NCBI GenBank assembly: GCA_964537965.1
Contig: CAZIDB010000046.1
Span: 1 to 25,126, forward strand
Source: SURF-24 sp964537965
GTDB lineage: Bacteria > Bacteroidota > Ignavibacteria > Ignavibacteriales > SURF-24
Direction: 5' to 3'
DNA length: 25,126 nucleotides
In this document: positions 15,155 to 22,772 of the stretch, piece by piece
Layout: each line of letters begins with the position of its first letter
How positions within the stretch are numbered: position 1 is the first letter of the stretch
Translations under genes and position numbers: made by a program
The notes under the pieces: generated by a model
Database searches by the model: none
What the model saw: only the letters and a program-made list of their open reading frames with translations
Told to the model about the DNA's origin: nothing

Positions 15155-15276
15155 GCGAAAAATGATTTTTATAAATGGATTTCATATAAAATGATTATTC
15201 TCACTTTATCATCAATCCCGCAAACGGGATTTCTGATGAAATGATCTGAAGATCATTTCATCATCAACATCTTTTT
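15155..15276. repeat. Direct repeat B (copy of 13263-13383), overlaps the CotH stop codon
   Basis: 122 bases nearly identical to repeat A. The stem TGATGAAATGATC/GATCATTTCATCA (15234-15263, loop TGAA) contains the CotH stop codon (15253-15255), and one arm encodes its last residues. A second hairpin AATCCCG/CGGGATT lies at 15214-15231. The pair that is G-C here is T-A in copy A, changed in both arms. Confidence 0.9.
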
Positions 15277-17763
15277 GGTTGATACAAACTCTCCAGCACG
15301 TAATACGTAGAAGTACAATCCACTTGAAAGATGAGATCCATCGAAATCGACTTCATAATTTCCGGGTGACATTTCTTTATTAATTAATGTGGTTACTTCT
15401 CTACCAAGGATGTCGCAAACCTTCAATGTTATTAAAGTCCCTCCTTGGGAGGGATTTAGGGAGGCTGGAACTGTAAATTTTATTTTGGTTGTTGGATTAA
15501 ACGGATTGGGATAATTCTGTTCAAGTTTAAAAGTATTTACAATGTTTTTCTCTTCAACTCCTGTGGCAACTTCAAATAAAGTTGCTAACTGTGAATCGCT
15601 TGTTAATATAATTTCAGTAGTATCTGATGTTGAATTTATTATACCACTCCAGCCGCTGAAAGAATAACCTGAATCCGGAACAGCAATTAACTTTAACGGA
15701 ATATCTTTAAAGAACGAACCGGAAAAATTATTGTTATCGCACTCAACACCATTGAAATATACTTTTCCTTTTCCTGCAATATTCAAAGCAAGGTTTGCTT
15801 CTCCTGAAAAACCAAATCTTTCACGAATGAATTTAATGACATACAGAGATCTCTTTTCTGCAAATTCATATAAGACATTAAGCCCTTCCTGCCAGGTTGG
15901 AAAGAATGAAAGCGATTTTTCCCATCTTTGTTTATGCCTTGGAATTTCGGATTCAACGATTGCCTTGATGCTATCAATAAAATATTTCAAGCGCTCTGTT
16001 TTGAATGTAGTATTTAAATGCGCCATCATTCGTTGGGAATATTCATTATGAAATTCAACATTGGTAAGCATAGTACGGAAAAGATAAGTTGACCATGCAG
16101 GATTTGCATAATAAGTTGATGTTGGAGAGGTACACATTTCTAAATTATTTGCATTGTATGGACTTGAGCCATGTGCGCCAAAACCAAGGTCGGTATCAAA
16201 TAATATCCATCGCCATTTACCACCGGCAGTCTGTGGCTTCCAGTATTTTATATTATTTGCGGGCCAGTCATAGTTGCCGTAAAATACTTCTGCGATGAAA
16301 TAATTGATGTATTCATCAATATCAATTTTTGTTTTAATGTAATTGTAAACATTGGTAAGCTGCACATTATTCGCTTTAAGGTAATTTATAAGAGCTGTAT
16401 AATCTGCCGCGCTGCCTTCTTTCACCTCGGCATTGCCAACAAGAATATCAACACTGTCATCATCAATACCATGGTTCGCTTCAATATAATGCTCATTATG
16501 CTTTTCGCGGATGTCATGAATTCCCCAGTATTCGCCATTAAGAAAAACAATCGACGGTCGATAGGCTTGTAAATCGATATCCATTCTGCCCTTAACAATA
16601 CTATGCATCAAACCATCTCTTATTAAAGTTCTGTACCAATCCTGCCCGGTATTTCTCAAAAGAATATTATTAAGGCTTTGAATGGGCTTGTCCTTAAAAA
16701 TCTGATATTTAATTTTGCTGTCGCCGTATTTACTTCTTGCATAAACAGCCAAAGGTTTCTGGTCATATTTTCTTGTACAGCCGCCGCCAATTTTTACACC
16801 GGCATCTATCTGAAATCCACGTGAACCGTCATTTTCAAAAAACTCAAGACTGATCGGTCTTTCCCAATCCTGGTTCCAGTTTTTCTTGGTATCGCTACAG
16901 TATCCGGTTATTCCATTTGTTCCAACGACATAAATTCCAATCTGGTCATCAAAAAAGTTTTTAGGATCCGTCGCAATCGAAACTACGGGAAGTGTGGTAG
17001 ATTCATTTATAAAATATGTATTGGTTTTTACATCACTGTAAATGCAATCTGTCTTAGTTGATATGGCCCTTACTACTGTTGTCTTAGTCAACTCGATCGG
17101 TTGAGAATAAACCAATGAAGTGTCCGTCGGAACCGAGCCATCAAGTGTGTAATTAATAATTGCCAATGGATTATCGCTTGTTAATTGAAGAAACTGCGTC
17201 CCCGTATAAAAACCGCTCTTAATTGAAAATTTTGGTTTGGACAATATCTCCAATGAGCCATCTGTATTTTTGCCTTCGGGAGTTGGAAGAACAAAATAAT
17301 TGAATGATGTACTTGCATCCGGGAATCTTCCGTAGGAAATGTCTTCTTCCATATCTTTGTATTCAATCTTGTCAACCTCACGCAGCATATAATCCGATAA
17401 GACAATTGCGTCTTCTTCCTTAGAAAGTTTAAAGTTAGTATGATTTGCAGAATCTTTTTCATCTGCCCAAACAATAACATAACGATGAGGAGGAATTACA
17501 AACCTTGAAGTAAATTTCCACTTTGCGGGTTCGGACACTTTATCGGAAAGATAATAACCGTTCAGATCAACCGAATAAGATTCTGCATTGTAAATTTCAA
17601 TCCAATCTGAGTATTCTCCAAAATCATAATCAAAAAACGAATCGGAGTTCGAAGCCATAAATTCATTAATAAATAATTTCGGTTGGGTTTGAGAAATTGA
17701 AACCACCGGGAACAAAAGGAACAGAGCTGTAAATAAAAAACATTTTGATAGTAATTGATTCAT
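15253..17763 (-). CDS. Secreted CotH-type protein with lamin-tail and T9SS sorting domains
   Basis: 836 residues. Signal peptide (1-25, cleavage near SISQ). Lamin-tail domain at about 28-125 (LFINEFMASNSDSFFDYDFG, then SDWIEIYN). Chitobiase/hexosaminidase C-terminal-like domain at about 183-250 (INYTLDGSVPTD). CotH domain at about 258-600 with the kinase-like block NYDWPANNIKYW and ILFDTDLGFG (about 497-529). A repeat domain with GYSFSGWSG (about 660-732), then the C-terminal sorting domain (745-836: LEQNYPNPFNPTTKI, DILGREVTTL, GLYFYVLRAGEF). CotH proteins are atypical surface protein kinases; the sorting domain implies export through the type IX system and attachment to or release from the surface. 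Oddities: residues 768-777 come from an inserted palindromic repeat, and the stop codon lies in a hairpin. It is monocistronic, ending at 15125-15152. Confidence 0.93.
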   Translation of the reverse strand: MNQLLSKCFLFTALFLLFPVVSISQTQPKLFINEFMASNSDSFFDYDFGEYSDWIEIYNAESYSVDLNGYYLSDKVSEPAKWKFTSRFVIPPHRYVIVWADEKDSANHTNFKLSKEEDAIVLSDYMLREVDKIEYKDMEEDISYGRFPDASTSFNYFVLPTPEGKNTDGSLEILSKPKFSIKSGFYTGTQFLQLTSDNPLAIINYTLDGSVPTDTSLVYSQPIELTKTTVVRAISTKTDCIYSDVKTNTYFINESTTLPVVSIATDPKNFFDDQIGIYVVGTNGITGYCSDTKKNWNQDWERPISLEFFENDGSRGFQIDAGVKIGGGCTRKYDQKPLAVYARSKYGDSKIKYQIFKDKPIQSLNNILLRNTGQDWYRTLIRDGLMHSIVKGRMDIDLQAYRPSIVFLNGEYWGIHDIREKHNEHYIEANHGIDDDSVDILVGNAEVKEGSAADYTALINYLKANNVQLTNVYNYIKTKIDIDEYINYFIAEVFYGNYDWPANNIKYWKPQTAGGKWRWILFDTDLGFGAHGSSPYNANNLEMCTSPTSTYYANPAWSTYLFRTMLTNVEFHNEYSQRMMAHLNTTFKTERLKYFIDSIKAIVESEIPRHKQRWEKSLSFFPTWQEGLNVLYEFAEKRSLYVIKFIRERFGFSGEANLALNIAGKGKVYFNGVECDNNNFSGSFFKDIPLKLIAVPDSGYSFSGWSGIINSTSDTTEIILTSDSQLATLFEVATGVEEKNIVNTFKLEQNYPNPFNPTTKIKFTVPASLNPSQGGTLITLKVCDILGREVTTLINKEMSPGNYEVDFDGSHLSSGLYFYVLRAGEFVSTKKMLMMK
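15434..15468. repeat. Palindromic repeat inserted in frame in the sorting domain
   Basis: TCCCTCC (15438-15444) and GGAGGGA (15448-15454) form a perfect 7-bp palindrome with a 3-base centre, followed by a third TTTAGGGAGG unit. Its GC-rich composition stands out from the AT-rich gene. On the coding strand it yields SLNPSQGGTL, about ten residues that interrupt the usual sorting-domain spacing between KFTVP and LKVCDILGREV. It resembles dispersed CCTCCCTAAATCCCTCC-type repeats of this phylum (from recall). Confidence 0.7.
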
Positions 17764-17846
17764 AACAAAAACACTTAATAATTTTAATTTGAAACTACCG
17801 AAAATTATTTTATTCAGAAAGGAATAAAAATTTATAAAAAAACTTT

Positions 17847-17864
17847 AAGGTCAGTCTTGACTTT
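17847..17864. promoter_or_regulatory. Inverted repeat in the ACP upstream region
   Basis: AAGGTCA (17847-17853) and TGACTTT (17858-17864) form an inverted repeat with one mismatch around GTCT, overlapping a TTGACT that could be a -35 box. It lies about 70 bases upstream of the ACP start, between divergent genes, so it could be an operator. A good -10 is not evident. Confidence 0.2.
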
Positions 17865-17932
17865 AATAAATTTTTTCGAGATATCGCGAACTAAATACCC
17901 ATCATTTTTATCAAATCAATAGGAGGAGCATA

Positions 17933-18184
17933 ATGGAACGAGAAGAAGTTGAAGCAAAAGTAAAAAAAGTAATAGCAGCAGTTCTCAAAAAAAATGTTGA
18001 GACTATTTCGCCTACCGCAAATTTCATATTCGACCTTGGAGCAGATTCAATGCAAAGCCTTCAACTTGTTGCCGGTTTTGAAGAAGAGTTTGATATAGAG
18101 ATGGATGAAGACAAATCTCTTGAAGTACAAAACGTTGCCGATGCTGTTGACTACATTAAATCTTTAACTGATGCAAAGGTTTGA
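17933..18184 (+). CDS. Acyl carrier protein (stand-alone, non-housekeeping type)
   Basis: 83 residues, one phosphopantetheine-binding domain. The attachment serine is Ser39 in LGADSMQSLQLV, where housekeeping AcpP has DSLDTVEL. The rest is a typical acidic four-helix ACP (EEEFDIEMDED, then VADAVDYIKSL). The AGGAGG ribosome site (17921-17926) 6 bases before the ATG is one of the strongest in the window. The next gene, an NDP-forming acyl-CoA ligase, starts 2 bases after its stop, so the two are made together. No fatty-acid synthesis gene (fabD, fabG, fabF) is nearby, which argues that this ACP serves a special pathway and not bulk lipid synthesis. The acyl group carried is unknown. Confidence 0.92.
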   Translation: MEREEVEAKVKKVIAAVLKKNVETISPTANFIFDLGADSMQSLQLVAGFEEEFDIEMDEDKSLEVQNVADAVDYIKSLTDAKV

Positions 18185-18186
18185 TT

Positions 18187-20322
18187 ATGCCTCCACGAAA
18201 AACAAGAGATCAGATTGACAGAATTTTTTATCCTCAGTCCCTTGCTGTTGTTGGTACTAACAAAGTAAGAGGTACCGTACCCGGAGATATTTTCGTAAAT
18301 ATATTAAAGGATGATTTTCAGGGCGTTATCTACCCCGTTGCTCCCGGTGAAAGATTTATATCAGGAATAAAGGCCTATAAATATGTTCTAGATATTCCTG
18401 ATGAAGTTGATATGGCAGTTCTCGTTTTTCCAAGTTCCGTATGCCATATGGCAATGGAACAGTGCGGTCAAAAGGGAATTAAGTCAATGATAATTATTTC
18501 TGCCGGGTTTAAGGAAGTTGGCGGAGCAGGTATTGAACGCGAGAAACAGATTAAAGCAATAGCAGATAAATATAGCATTTCTTTTATCGGGCCAAACTGT
18601 CTTGGCGTTATTAATACAGATCCGAAATGCAGGATGAATGCATCCTTCGCCAGGCAATTTCCAGAAGAAGGTAATATTGCTTTCATATCCCAAAGTGGCG
18701 CTTTATGCACAGCGGTTCTTGATTATGCACGTGCAAAGCACATCGGATTTTCCAAGTTCGTCAGCTTTGGTAATAAAGCTGATGTTAATGAAATCGATTT
18801 GCTCTATTACCTTAAGGACGATCCAAAAACAAAAGTAATCTTAATCTATCTTGAAGAAATAAGTGATGCTCAGGGTTTAATGCAGGTTGCCAAAGAAATA
18901 ATTTCCGAAACGGGTAAACCTGTGCTTGCAATAAAATCCGGAAGAACGAGTGAAGGAGCTTCTGCTGCGGCTTCACATACCGGGTCACTGGCAGGAAGTG
19001 ACTCTGCCTGTGATGCTGCATTTGCACAGGCCGGCATTATACGCTGCGATACAATTGAAGATATGTTCAACTTTGCAATTGCATTTGCTTACCAACCGCT
19101 ACCTGCCGGTAACAGAGTAGCAATTATAACTAATGCAGGTGGACCCGGAGTTCTTACAACAGACAAAGCAGTCAAAGAAGGATTACAACTCGCAAAGTTT
19201 TCCGAGGAGACAACCAAAGCATTTAAAATGAGTCTGCCTAAAACCGCTAACATTAAAAATCCTGTTGATGTTATTGGTGATGCACGCGCAGACAGATATA
19301 ACATTGCACTCACCTCATCACTTAAAGATCCTAATGTTGATGGAGTGATGGTGATACTAACTCCGCAATCAATGACAGATATAAAGACAATCGCAGAGGA
19401 AGTGGCAAACATTTCAAGTCAGTATACAAAACCAACTTTTACTTCTTTTATGGGAGAAGCCGATGTTGCTGTTGGAATTGATATACTTCAGCGTAGAAGC
19501 ATTCCGCATTACCAGGTTCCAGAGGATATGTGTAAATCATTTGCCCGGGTTTATCGCTTTAAGAAGCAGTTAGAAAGAAATGCAATCGGAATTCTTGGTG
19601 TTCAGCAGTTTGAAGATGTTGATAATTATACTGCACAAAAAATTCTTGATGAAGCAAAAGTTGCCGGAAGAAACTATCTACCGGAAGAGGAAGCAGAGAA
19701 AGTTCTTAAGGCCTATAATCTTCCAATGCTGCCGGGCGGATTGGCAAACACAGCAGAAGAAGCAGTTAAGATTGCAGACTCAATCGGTTACCCGGTAGTA
19801 ATGAAAGTAATCTCAGATGACATTGTTCATAAGTTTGATGTGGGCGGTGTTCGTCTTAATATAATCAGCAGTGAAGATGCGGAGAACGCATACCGGCATA
19901 TCCTGGAAAATATTAAACGCACTCATCCCGAAGCTCACTTAAAAGGTATCTTCGTTCAGAAAATGGTTAAGGGAGGTGAAGAAGTAATAATCGGATTGAA
20001 ACGTGACCCGGCATTTGGGCCCGTAATAATGTTCGGCCTGGGCGGAATCTTTGTAGAGGTATTCAAAGATATAAGTTTCAGAATTGCTCCTGTAACAGGA
20101 GATTCAATTTCAGATATGATTAAGGAAATAAAATCTTATCCTTTACTTTCGGGAGCAAGACACCGTAATGAAAGAGACATTGAAAGCATTGAATTGTGTA
20201 TACAAAGAATTTCCCAGCTTTCTGTAGAATGTCCTCAGATTCAGGAACTGGATATTAATCCTTTAATCGTTCTTGATAAAGGTGAGGGATGCTACGTGGC
20301 GGACTCGAAAATAATGTTGTGA
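18187..20322 (+). CDS. NDP-forming acyl-CoA ligase (acetate--CoA ligase family), fused alpha-beta form
   Basis: 711 residues from the ATG at 18187. A TTG six bases earlier would overlap the ACP stop but lacks good spacing to the AAAGG site. Order: CoA-binding Rossmann domain (about 8-135, SLAVVGTNKVRGTVPGDI), succinyl-CoA-ligase-like flavodoxin domain (about 150-290) with FISQSGAL and the phospho-His region AASHTGSLAG (His264), a second such domain, then an ATP-grasp domain (about 490-705: YPVVMKVISDDIVHKFDVGG, then ELDINPLIV). The family converts acyl-CoA, NDP and phosphate to acid, NTP and CoA, or the reverse. It is cytoplasmic. No GNAT acetyltransferase domain is attached, unlike Pat proteins. 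Tight coupling to an ACP is unusual and suggests an ACP- or CoA-linked acyl substrate (inference). Confidence 0.92.
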   Translation: MPPRKTRDQIDRIFYPQSLAVVGTNKVRGTVPGDIFVNILKDDFQGVIYPVAPGERFISGIKAYKYVLDIPDEVDMAVLVFPSSVCHMAMEQCGQKGIKSMIIISAGFKEVGGAGIEREKQIKAIADKYSISFIGPNCLGVINTDPKCRMNASFARQFPEEGNIAFISQSGALCTAVLDYARAKHIGFSKFVSFGNKADVNEIDLLYYLKDDPKTKVILIYLEEISDAQGLMQVAKEIISETGKPVLAIKSGRTSEGASAAASHTGSLAGSDSACDAAFAQAGIIRCDTIEDMFNFAIAFAYQPLPAGNRVAIITNAGGPGVLTTDKAVKEGLQLAKFSEETTKAFKMSLPKTANIKNPVDVIGDARADRYNIALTSSLKDPNVDGVMVILTPQSMTDIKTIAEEVANISSQYTKPTFTSFMGEADVAVGIDILQRRSIPHYQVPEDMCKSFARVYRFKKQLERNAIGILGVQQFEDVDNYTAQKILDEAKVAGRNYLPEEEAEKVLKAYNLPMLPGGLANTAEEAVKIADSIGYPVVMKVISDDIVHKFDVGGVRLNIISSEDAENAYRHILENIKRTHPEAHLKGIFVQKMVKGGEEVIIGLKRDPAFGPVIMFGLGGIFVEVFKDISFRIAPVTGDSISDMIKEIKSYPLLSGARHRNERDIESIELCIQRISQLSVECPQIQELDINPLIVLDKGEGCYVADSKIML

Positions 20323-20385
20323 TGTACTTATTAATAATTATCATCAAAATCTATGATTGATGATATTGATGATATTCTTTTAAAT

Positions 20386-20413
20386 AGCCCCGTCTTTCAA
20401 GACGGGTGAAAAT
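20386..20413 (+). repeat. Left REP-like hairpin
   Basis: CCCGTCTT (20389-20396) and AAGACGGG (20399-20406) pair perfectly with a 2-base loop, flanked by AAATAG and TGAAAAT. It overlaps a possible GTG start of the transposase, which favours the ATG at 20415 as the real start. Confidence 0.8.
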
Positions 20414-20414
20414 A

Positions 20415-20834
20415 ATGTCATATTTAAAATTATTCGTTCATATTATCTGGTCAACAAAGAACCGGGAAAAAGTTATCAATGATGAATTGAAACCAGTTCT
20501 TATTGATCATATAAAATCAAATTGTGCAATTATAAATATCCATTTGGATACGGTTAACTGCGTTGAAGATCATATTCATCTTTTGATTTCACAAGACGCA
20601 GAACAATCAATAAGTAAAATCGTTCAGCTAATTAAAGGAGAATCGGCTCACTGGATCAACCAGAACAATCTGATTGCAACCACATTCGAGTGGCAGAATG
20701 AATACATGGCTATCTCAGTCAGTCCGTTAATTATTGACAGGGTTCGAGTTTATATTAAGAATCAGGAAAAACATCACTCTACAGTTTCCTACGATGAGGA
20801 GGAAGAAAATCTGATTCAATTATTATGGAAATAA
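20415..20834 (+). CDS. REP-associated tyrosine transposase (IS200-like, Y1 HUH family)
   Basis: 139 residues from the ATG at 20415; a GTG at 20406 lies inside the left hairpin. It holds the HUH metal-binding motif (DHIHLLIS, about residues 54-61) and the catalytic tyrosine in VRVYIKNQEKHH near residue 115, as in IS200/IS605 TnpA and RAYT proteins, which cut and join single-stranded DNA at hairpins. The opening SYLKLFVHIIWSTKNRE is the family's usual first strand. The length is normal and no frame damage is seen, so it may be active. It lies between the acyl-CoA ligase gene and nagB and is probably a later arrival in that intergenic gap. Confidence 0.92.
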   Translation: MSYLKLFVHIIWSTKNREKVINDELKPVLIDHIKSNCAIINIHLDTVNCVEDHIHLLISQDAEQSISKIVQLIKGESAHWINQNNLIATTFEWQNEYMAISVSPLIIDRVRVYIKNQEKHHSTVSYDEEEENLIQLLWK

Positions 20835-20836
20835 TT

Positions 20837-20867
20837 TTTCACCCGGAGTTTAAACTCCGGGCTAATT
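20837..20867 (-). repeat. Right REP-like hairpin
   Basis: CCCGGAGTTT (20842-20851) and AAACTCCGGG (20852-20861) form a perfect 20-base palindrome, flanked by TTTTTCA and CTAATTT. In reverse complement it has the TAGCCC...GGGTGAAAA frame of the left hairpin. It lies 32 bases before nagB and could also act as a terminator for the transposase. Confidence 0.8.
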
Positions 20868-20893
20868 TGTGAGAAAATCAATCGGAGTTAAAA

Positions 20894-21703
20894 ATGAGAA
20901 TAATCATCCACAACAACTATCAAATTTTAAGCAACTGGACAGCTTATTATATCGCTAAAAAAATTAATGATTTTAATCCCTCTCCCGAAAAACCGTTTGT
21001 ACTTGGTTTGCCGTCAGGTACATCACCGCGGGGAACATTCGACCAGCTTGTAAGCCTTTACCGTGAAGGAAGAGTTTCATTTCAGAATGTTATTACATTT
21101 AACATGGACGAATATGTAAACTGCCCGACAGACAACCCCGGCAGCTACCATTTCTTTATGTACCAGAATCTATTTAATCATCTTGATATTCCCAGAGACA
21201 ATATAAATTTCCTTGATGGCAACGCTACTGATCTTGAAAAAGAATGTGAGGAGTATGAAGAAAAAATTAAAAAGGCAGGTGGAATTAATTTATTCTTTTG
21301 CGGAATTGGTCCTGACGGACATATTGCATTCAACGAACCGGGTTCTTCATTATCATCACGAACAAGAGTAAAAACACTTACTCATGAAAACATTGTCGCC
21401 AATTCAAAATACTTTAACAACGATATTTCAAGAGTACCTAAGCTAGCTCTTACCGTTGGTATTGGAACAGTAATGGATGCAGATGAAGTAGTAGTTCTTG
21501 TAAGTGGTCATTCAAAAGCAAGAGCATTACAGATGGCTGTTGAACATGGTGTAAATCATATGTGGAATATCTCTGCTCTTCAATTGCATAAGAGAGGAAT
21601 AATTGTTTGCGACGAAGAAGCAACTGATGAACTGAAAATGGGAACAGTAAAATATTTTAAACAGATTGAAAGAGAAGCAATAGAAAATCTGCCGGACTTC
21701 TGA
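20894..21703 (+). CDS. nagB: Glucosamine-6-phosphate deaminase
   Basis: 269 residues, against 266 for the E. coli enzyme. It converts glucosamine-6-phosphate to fructose-6-phosphate and ammonia in the cytosol. The catalytic residues fall at the same numbers as in E. coli: Asp72 (FNMDEY), Asp141 and His143 (GIGPDGHIAFNEPGSS) and Glu148. The phosphate loop is LGLPSGTSPRGTF (about 37-49) and the N-terminus MRIIIHNNYQILSNWTAYYI is typical. YhcG follows after 19 bases and the DUF4954 gene after that, so nagB is probably the first gene of a three-gene unit. No nagA, glmS or transporter is nearby. The REP hairpin just upstream may influence its transcript. Confidence 0.96.
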   Translation: MRIIIHNNYQILSNWTAYYIAKKINDFNPSPEKPFVLGLPSGTSPRGTFDQLVSLYREGRVSFQNVITFNMDEYVNCPTDNPGSYHFFMYQNLFNHLDIPRDNINFLDGNATDLEKECEEYEEKIKKAGGINLFFCGIGPDGHIAFNEPGSSLSSRTRVKTLTHENIVANSKYFNNDISRVPKLALTVGIGTVMDADEVVVLVSGHSKARALQMAVEHGVNHMWNISALQLHKRGIIVCDEEATDELKMGTVKYFKQIEREAIENLPDF

Positions 21704-21722
21704 AAAAGCAGGAGATGGTTTT

Positions 21723-22769
21723 ATGAAAGCCCTTTCAAAAAATATTTACAATGAAGTAAAAAGCATTTTAGAAAAAGCAAGATCTAATGCTTATCGGGCA
21801 GTAAACTTTGTTATGGTACAGGCTTACTGGCACATTGGAAAAATAATTGTTGAAGAAGAAAGAAAAGGAAATAAAAGAGCCGGCTACCAGGAGTATTTAA
21901 TAAAAGAACTTTCAGTTAAACTAACTAAAGATTACGGTAAGGGATTTAACGAAAGAAATCTCTATTACATGGTTTCGTTCTATAATTCATTCGCAATTCT
22001 GAACGCACTGCGTTCAGAATTGAGCTGGACCCACTACAGGCTTTTAATGCGGGTAGAAAAAGATACAGCAAGAAAATTTTACCTTAATGAAAGTATTGAA
22101 TGCGGCTGGTCTACACGCCAATTAGAAAGACAAATCAATTCATTCTACTTCGAAAGAATTCTTACAAGTAAAAATAAATCGATCGTTAAAAAAGAATCTC
22201 AAAAAAGGAATGTGGTCTTTAAACCTGAAGATATTATCAAAGATCCTTATGTGCTTGAATTTATTGGATTGAATCCAAACTCTGCTCACCTTGAGAAGGA
22301 TCTTGAAAATTCTCTTCTTCTAAAGCTGCAGGATTTTCTTCTTGAGCTTGGAAAAGGTTTTAGTTTTGTAAGCAGACAAAAACACATTGCCGCAGAAGAT
22401 GATCACTTTTTTATTGATCTTGTATTTTACAATTACTTTACAAAATGCTTTGTACTCTTCGATTTGAAAGTTGGTAAACTTACACACCAGGATATTGGCC
22501 AGATGGATTTTTATGTAAGGTATTTCGAAAAGAACATCAGGCAATCTTCTGATAATCCAACACTTGGAATTATACTTTGTACCGAAAAGAATGAAACCAT
22601 TGTTAAGTATTCAATCCTTAAAGGAAGCAAAAGAATTTTCGCATCTGTCTACAAATTATATCTTCCTTCAGAACAGGAACTAATAAATGAAATTGAAAAT
22701 CAAAAACTTCTTTTACGAGCCTCCTCATTTAGTCAGGTTAAAAGACACAAAACATCAAAAAGGAAATAA
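21723..22769 (+). CDS. YhcG/DUF1016 family PD-(D/E)XK nuclease-domain protein
   Basis: 348 residues. The N-terminal DUF1016 helical domain (about 1-160) includes AYWHIGKIIVEEERKG, YGKGFNERNLYYM and LRSELSWTHYRLLMRVE. The C-terminal PD-(D/E)XK nuclease domain (about 175-330) has VLEFIGL, FSFVSRQKHIAAEDDHFFID, the catalytic pair Asp in FFIDLVFYN and DLK in VLFDLKVGKLTHQDIGQMDF, then TLGIILCTEKN. The family is found with restriction-modification and mobile elements and is thought to act on DNA; its exact role is unclear. Here it sits between two metabolic-looking genes with gaps of 19 and 3 bases, not in a defence locus. A perfect 29-base palindrome lies in its coding sequence. The start at 21723 has an AGGAG site. 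Confidence 0.92.
   Translation: MKALSKNIYNEVKSILEKARSNAYRAVNFVMVQAYWHIGKIIVEEERKGNKRAGYQEYLIKELSVKLTKDYGKGFNERNLYYMVSFYNSFAILNALRSELSWTHYRLLMRVEKDTARKFYLNESIECGWSTRQLERQINSFYFERILTSKNKSIVKKESQKRNVVFKPEDIIKDPYVLEFIGLNPNSAHLEKDLENSLLLKLQDFLLELGKGFSFVSRQKHIAAEDDHFFIDLVFYNYFTKCFVLFDLKVGKLTHQDIGQMDFYVRYFEKNIRQSSDNPTLGIILCTEKNETIVKYSILKGSKRIFASVYKLYLPSEQELINEIENQKLLLRASSFSQVKRHKTSKRK
21994..22022. repeat. Perfect 29-base palindrome inside the YhcG gene
   Basis: CAATTCTGAACGCA (21994-22007) and TGCGTTCAGAATTG (22009-22022) are exact reverse complements around a single C. It encodes AILNALRSEL in frame, just before the conserved SWTHYRLL. It could fold as a strong hairpin in the mRNA or a cruciform in DNA. 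Confidence 0.9.
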
Positions 22770-22772
22770 GCA

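Larger units (their letters stand above)
20385..20864 (+). mobile_element. REP-type element: transposase gene between inverted hairpins
   Basis: A single Y1 transposase gene is flanked by two hairpins of the same design in opposite orientation: TAGCCC, a self-complementary centre, then GGGTGAAAA. The left copy points into the gene and the right copy is its reverse complement in layout. The centres differ in sequence (CGTCTT against CGGAGTTT), yet each pairs with itself. This is how REP-associated tyrosine transposases are usually found. Confidence 0.7.

Noticed and set aside
13263..15276. CRISPR array or transposon ends
   Set aside because: There are only two repeat units, nearly 2 kb apart, in direct orientation, with no transposase or cas gene between them.
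15731..16298. Plus-strand and second minus-strand frames inside the CotH gene
   Set aside because: They are shadow frames; the CotH reading has clear domains throughout.
18468..19412. Several antisense frames in the acyl-CoA ligase gene
   Set aside because: They overlap a gene with continuous family motifs and show no signals of their own.
22490..22515. DLK instead of ELK as a broken nuclease site in YhcG
   Set aside because: Asp at this position is common in the family as I recall it and fits the D/E-x-K pattern, so it is not evidence of inactivation.
21723..22769. YhcG as part of a restriction or defence island
   Set aside because: No methyltransferase, helicase, toxin or other defence gene is nearby; the neighbours are nagB and DUF4954.
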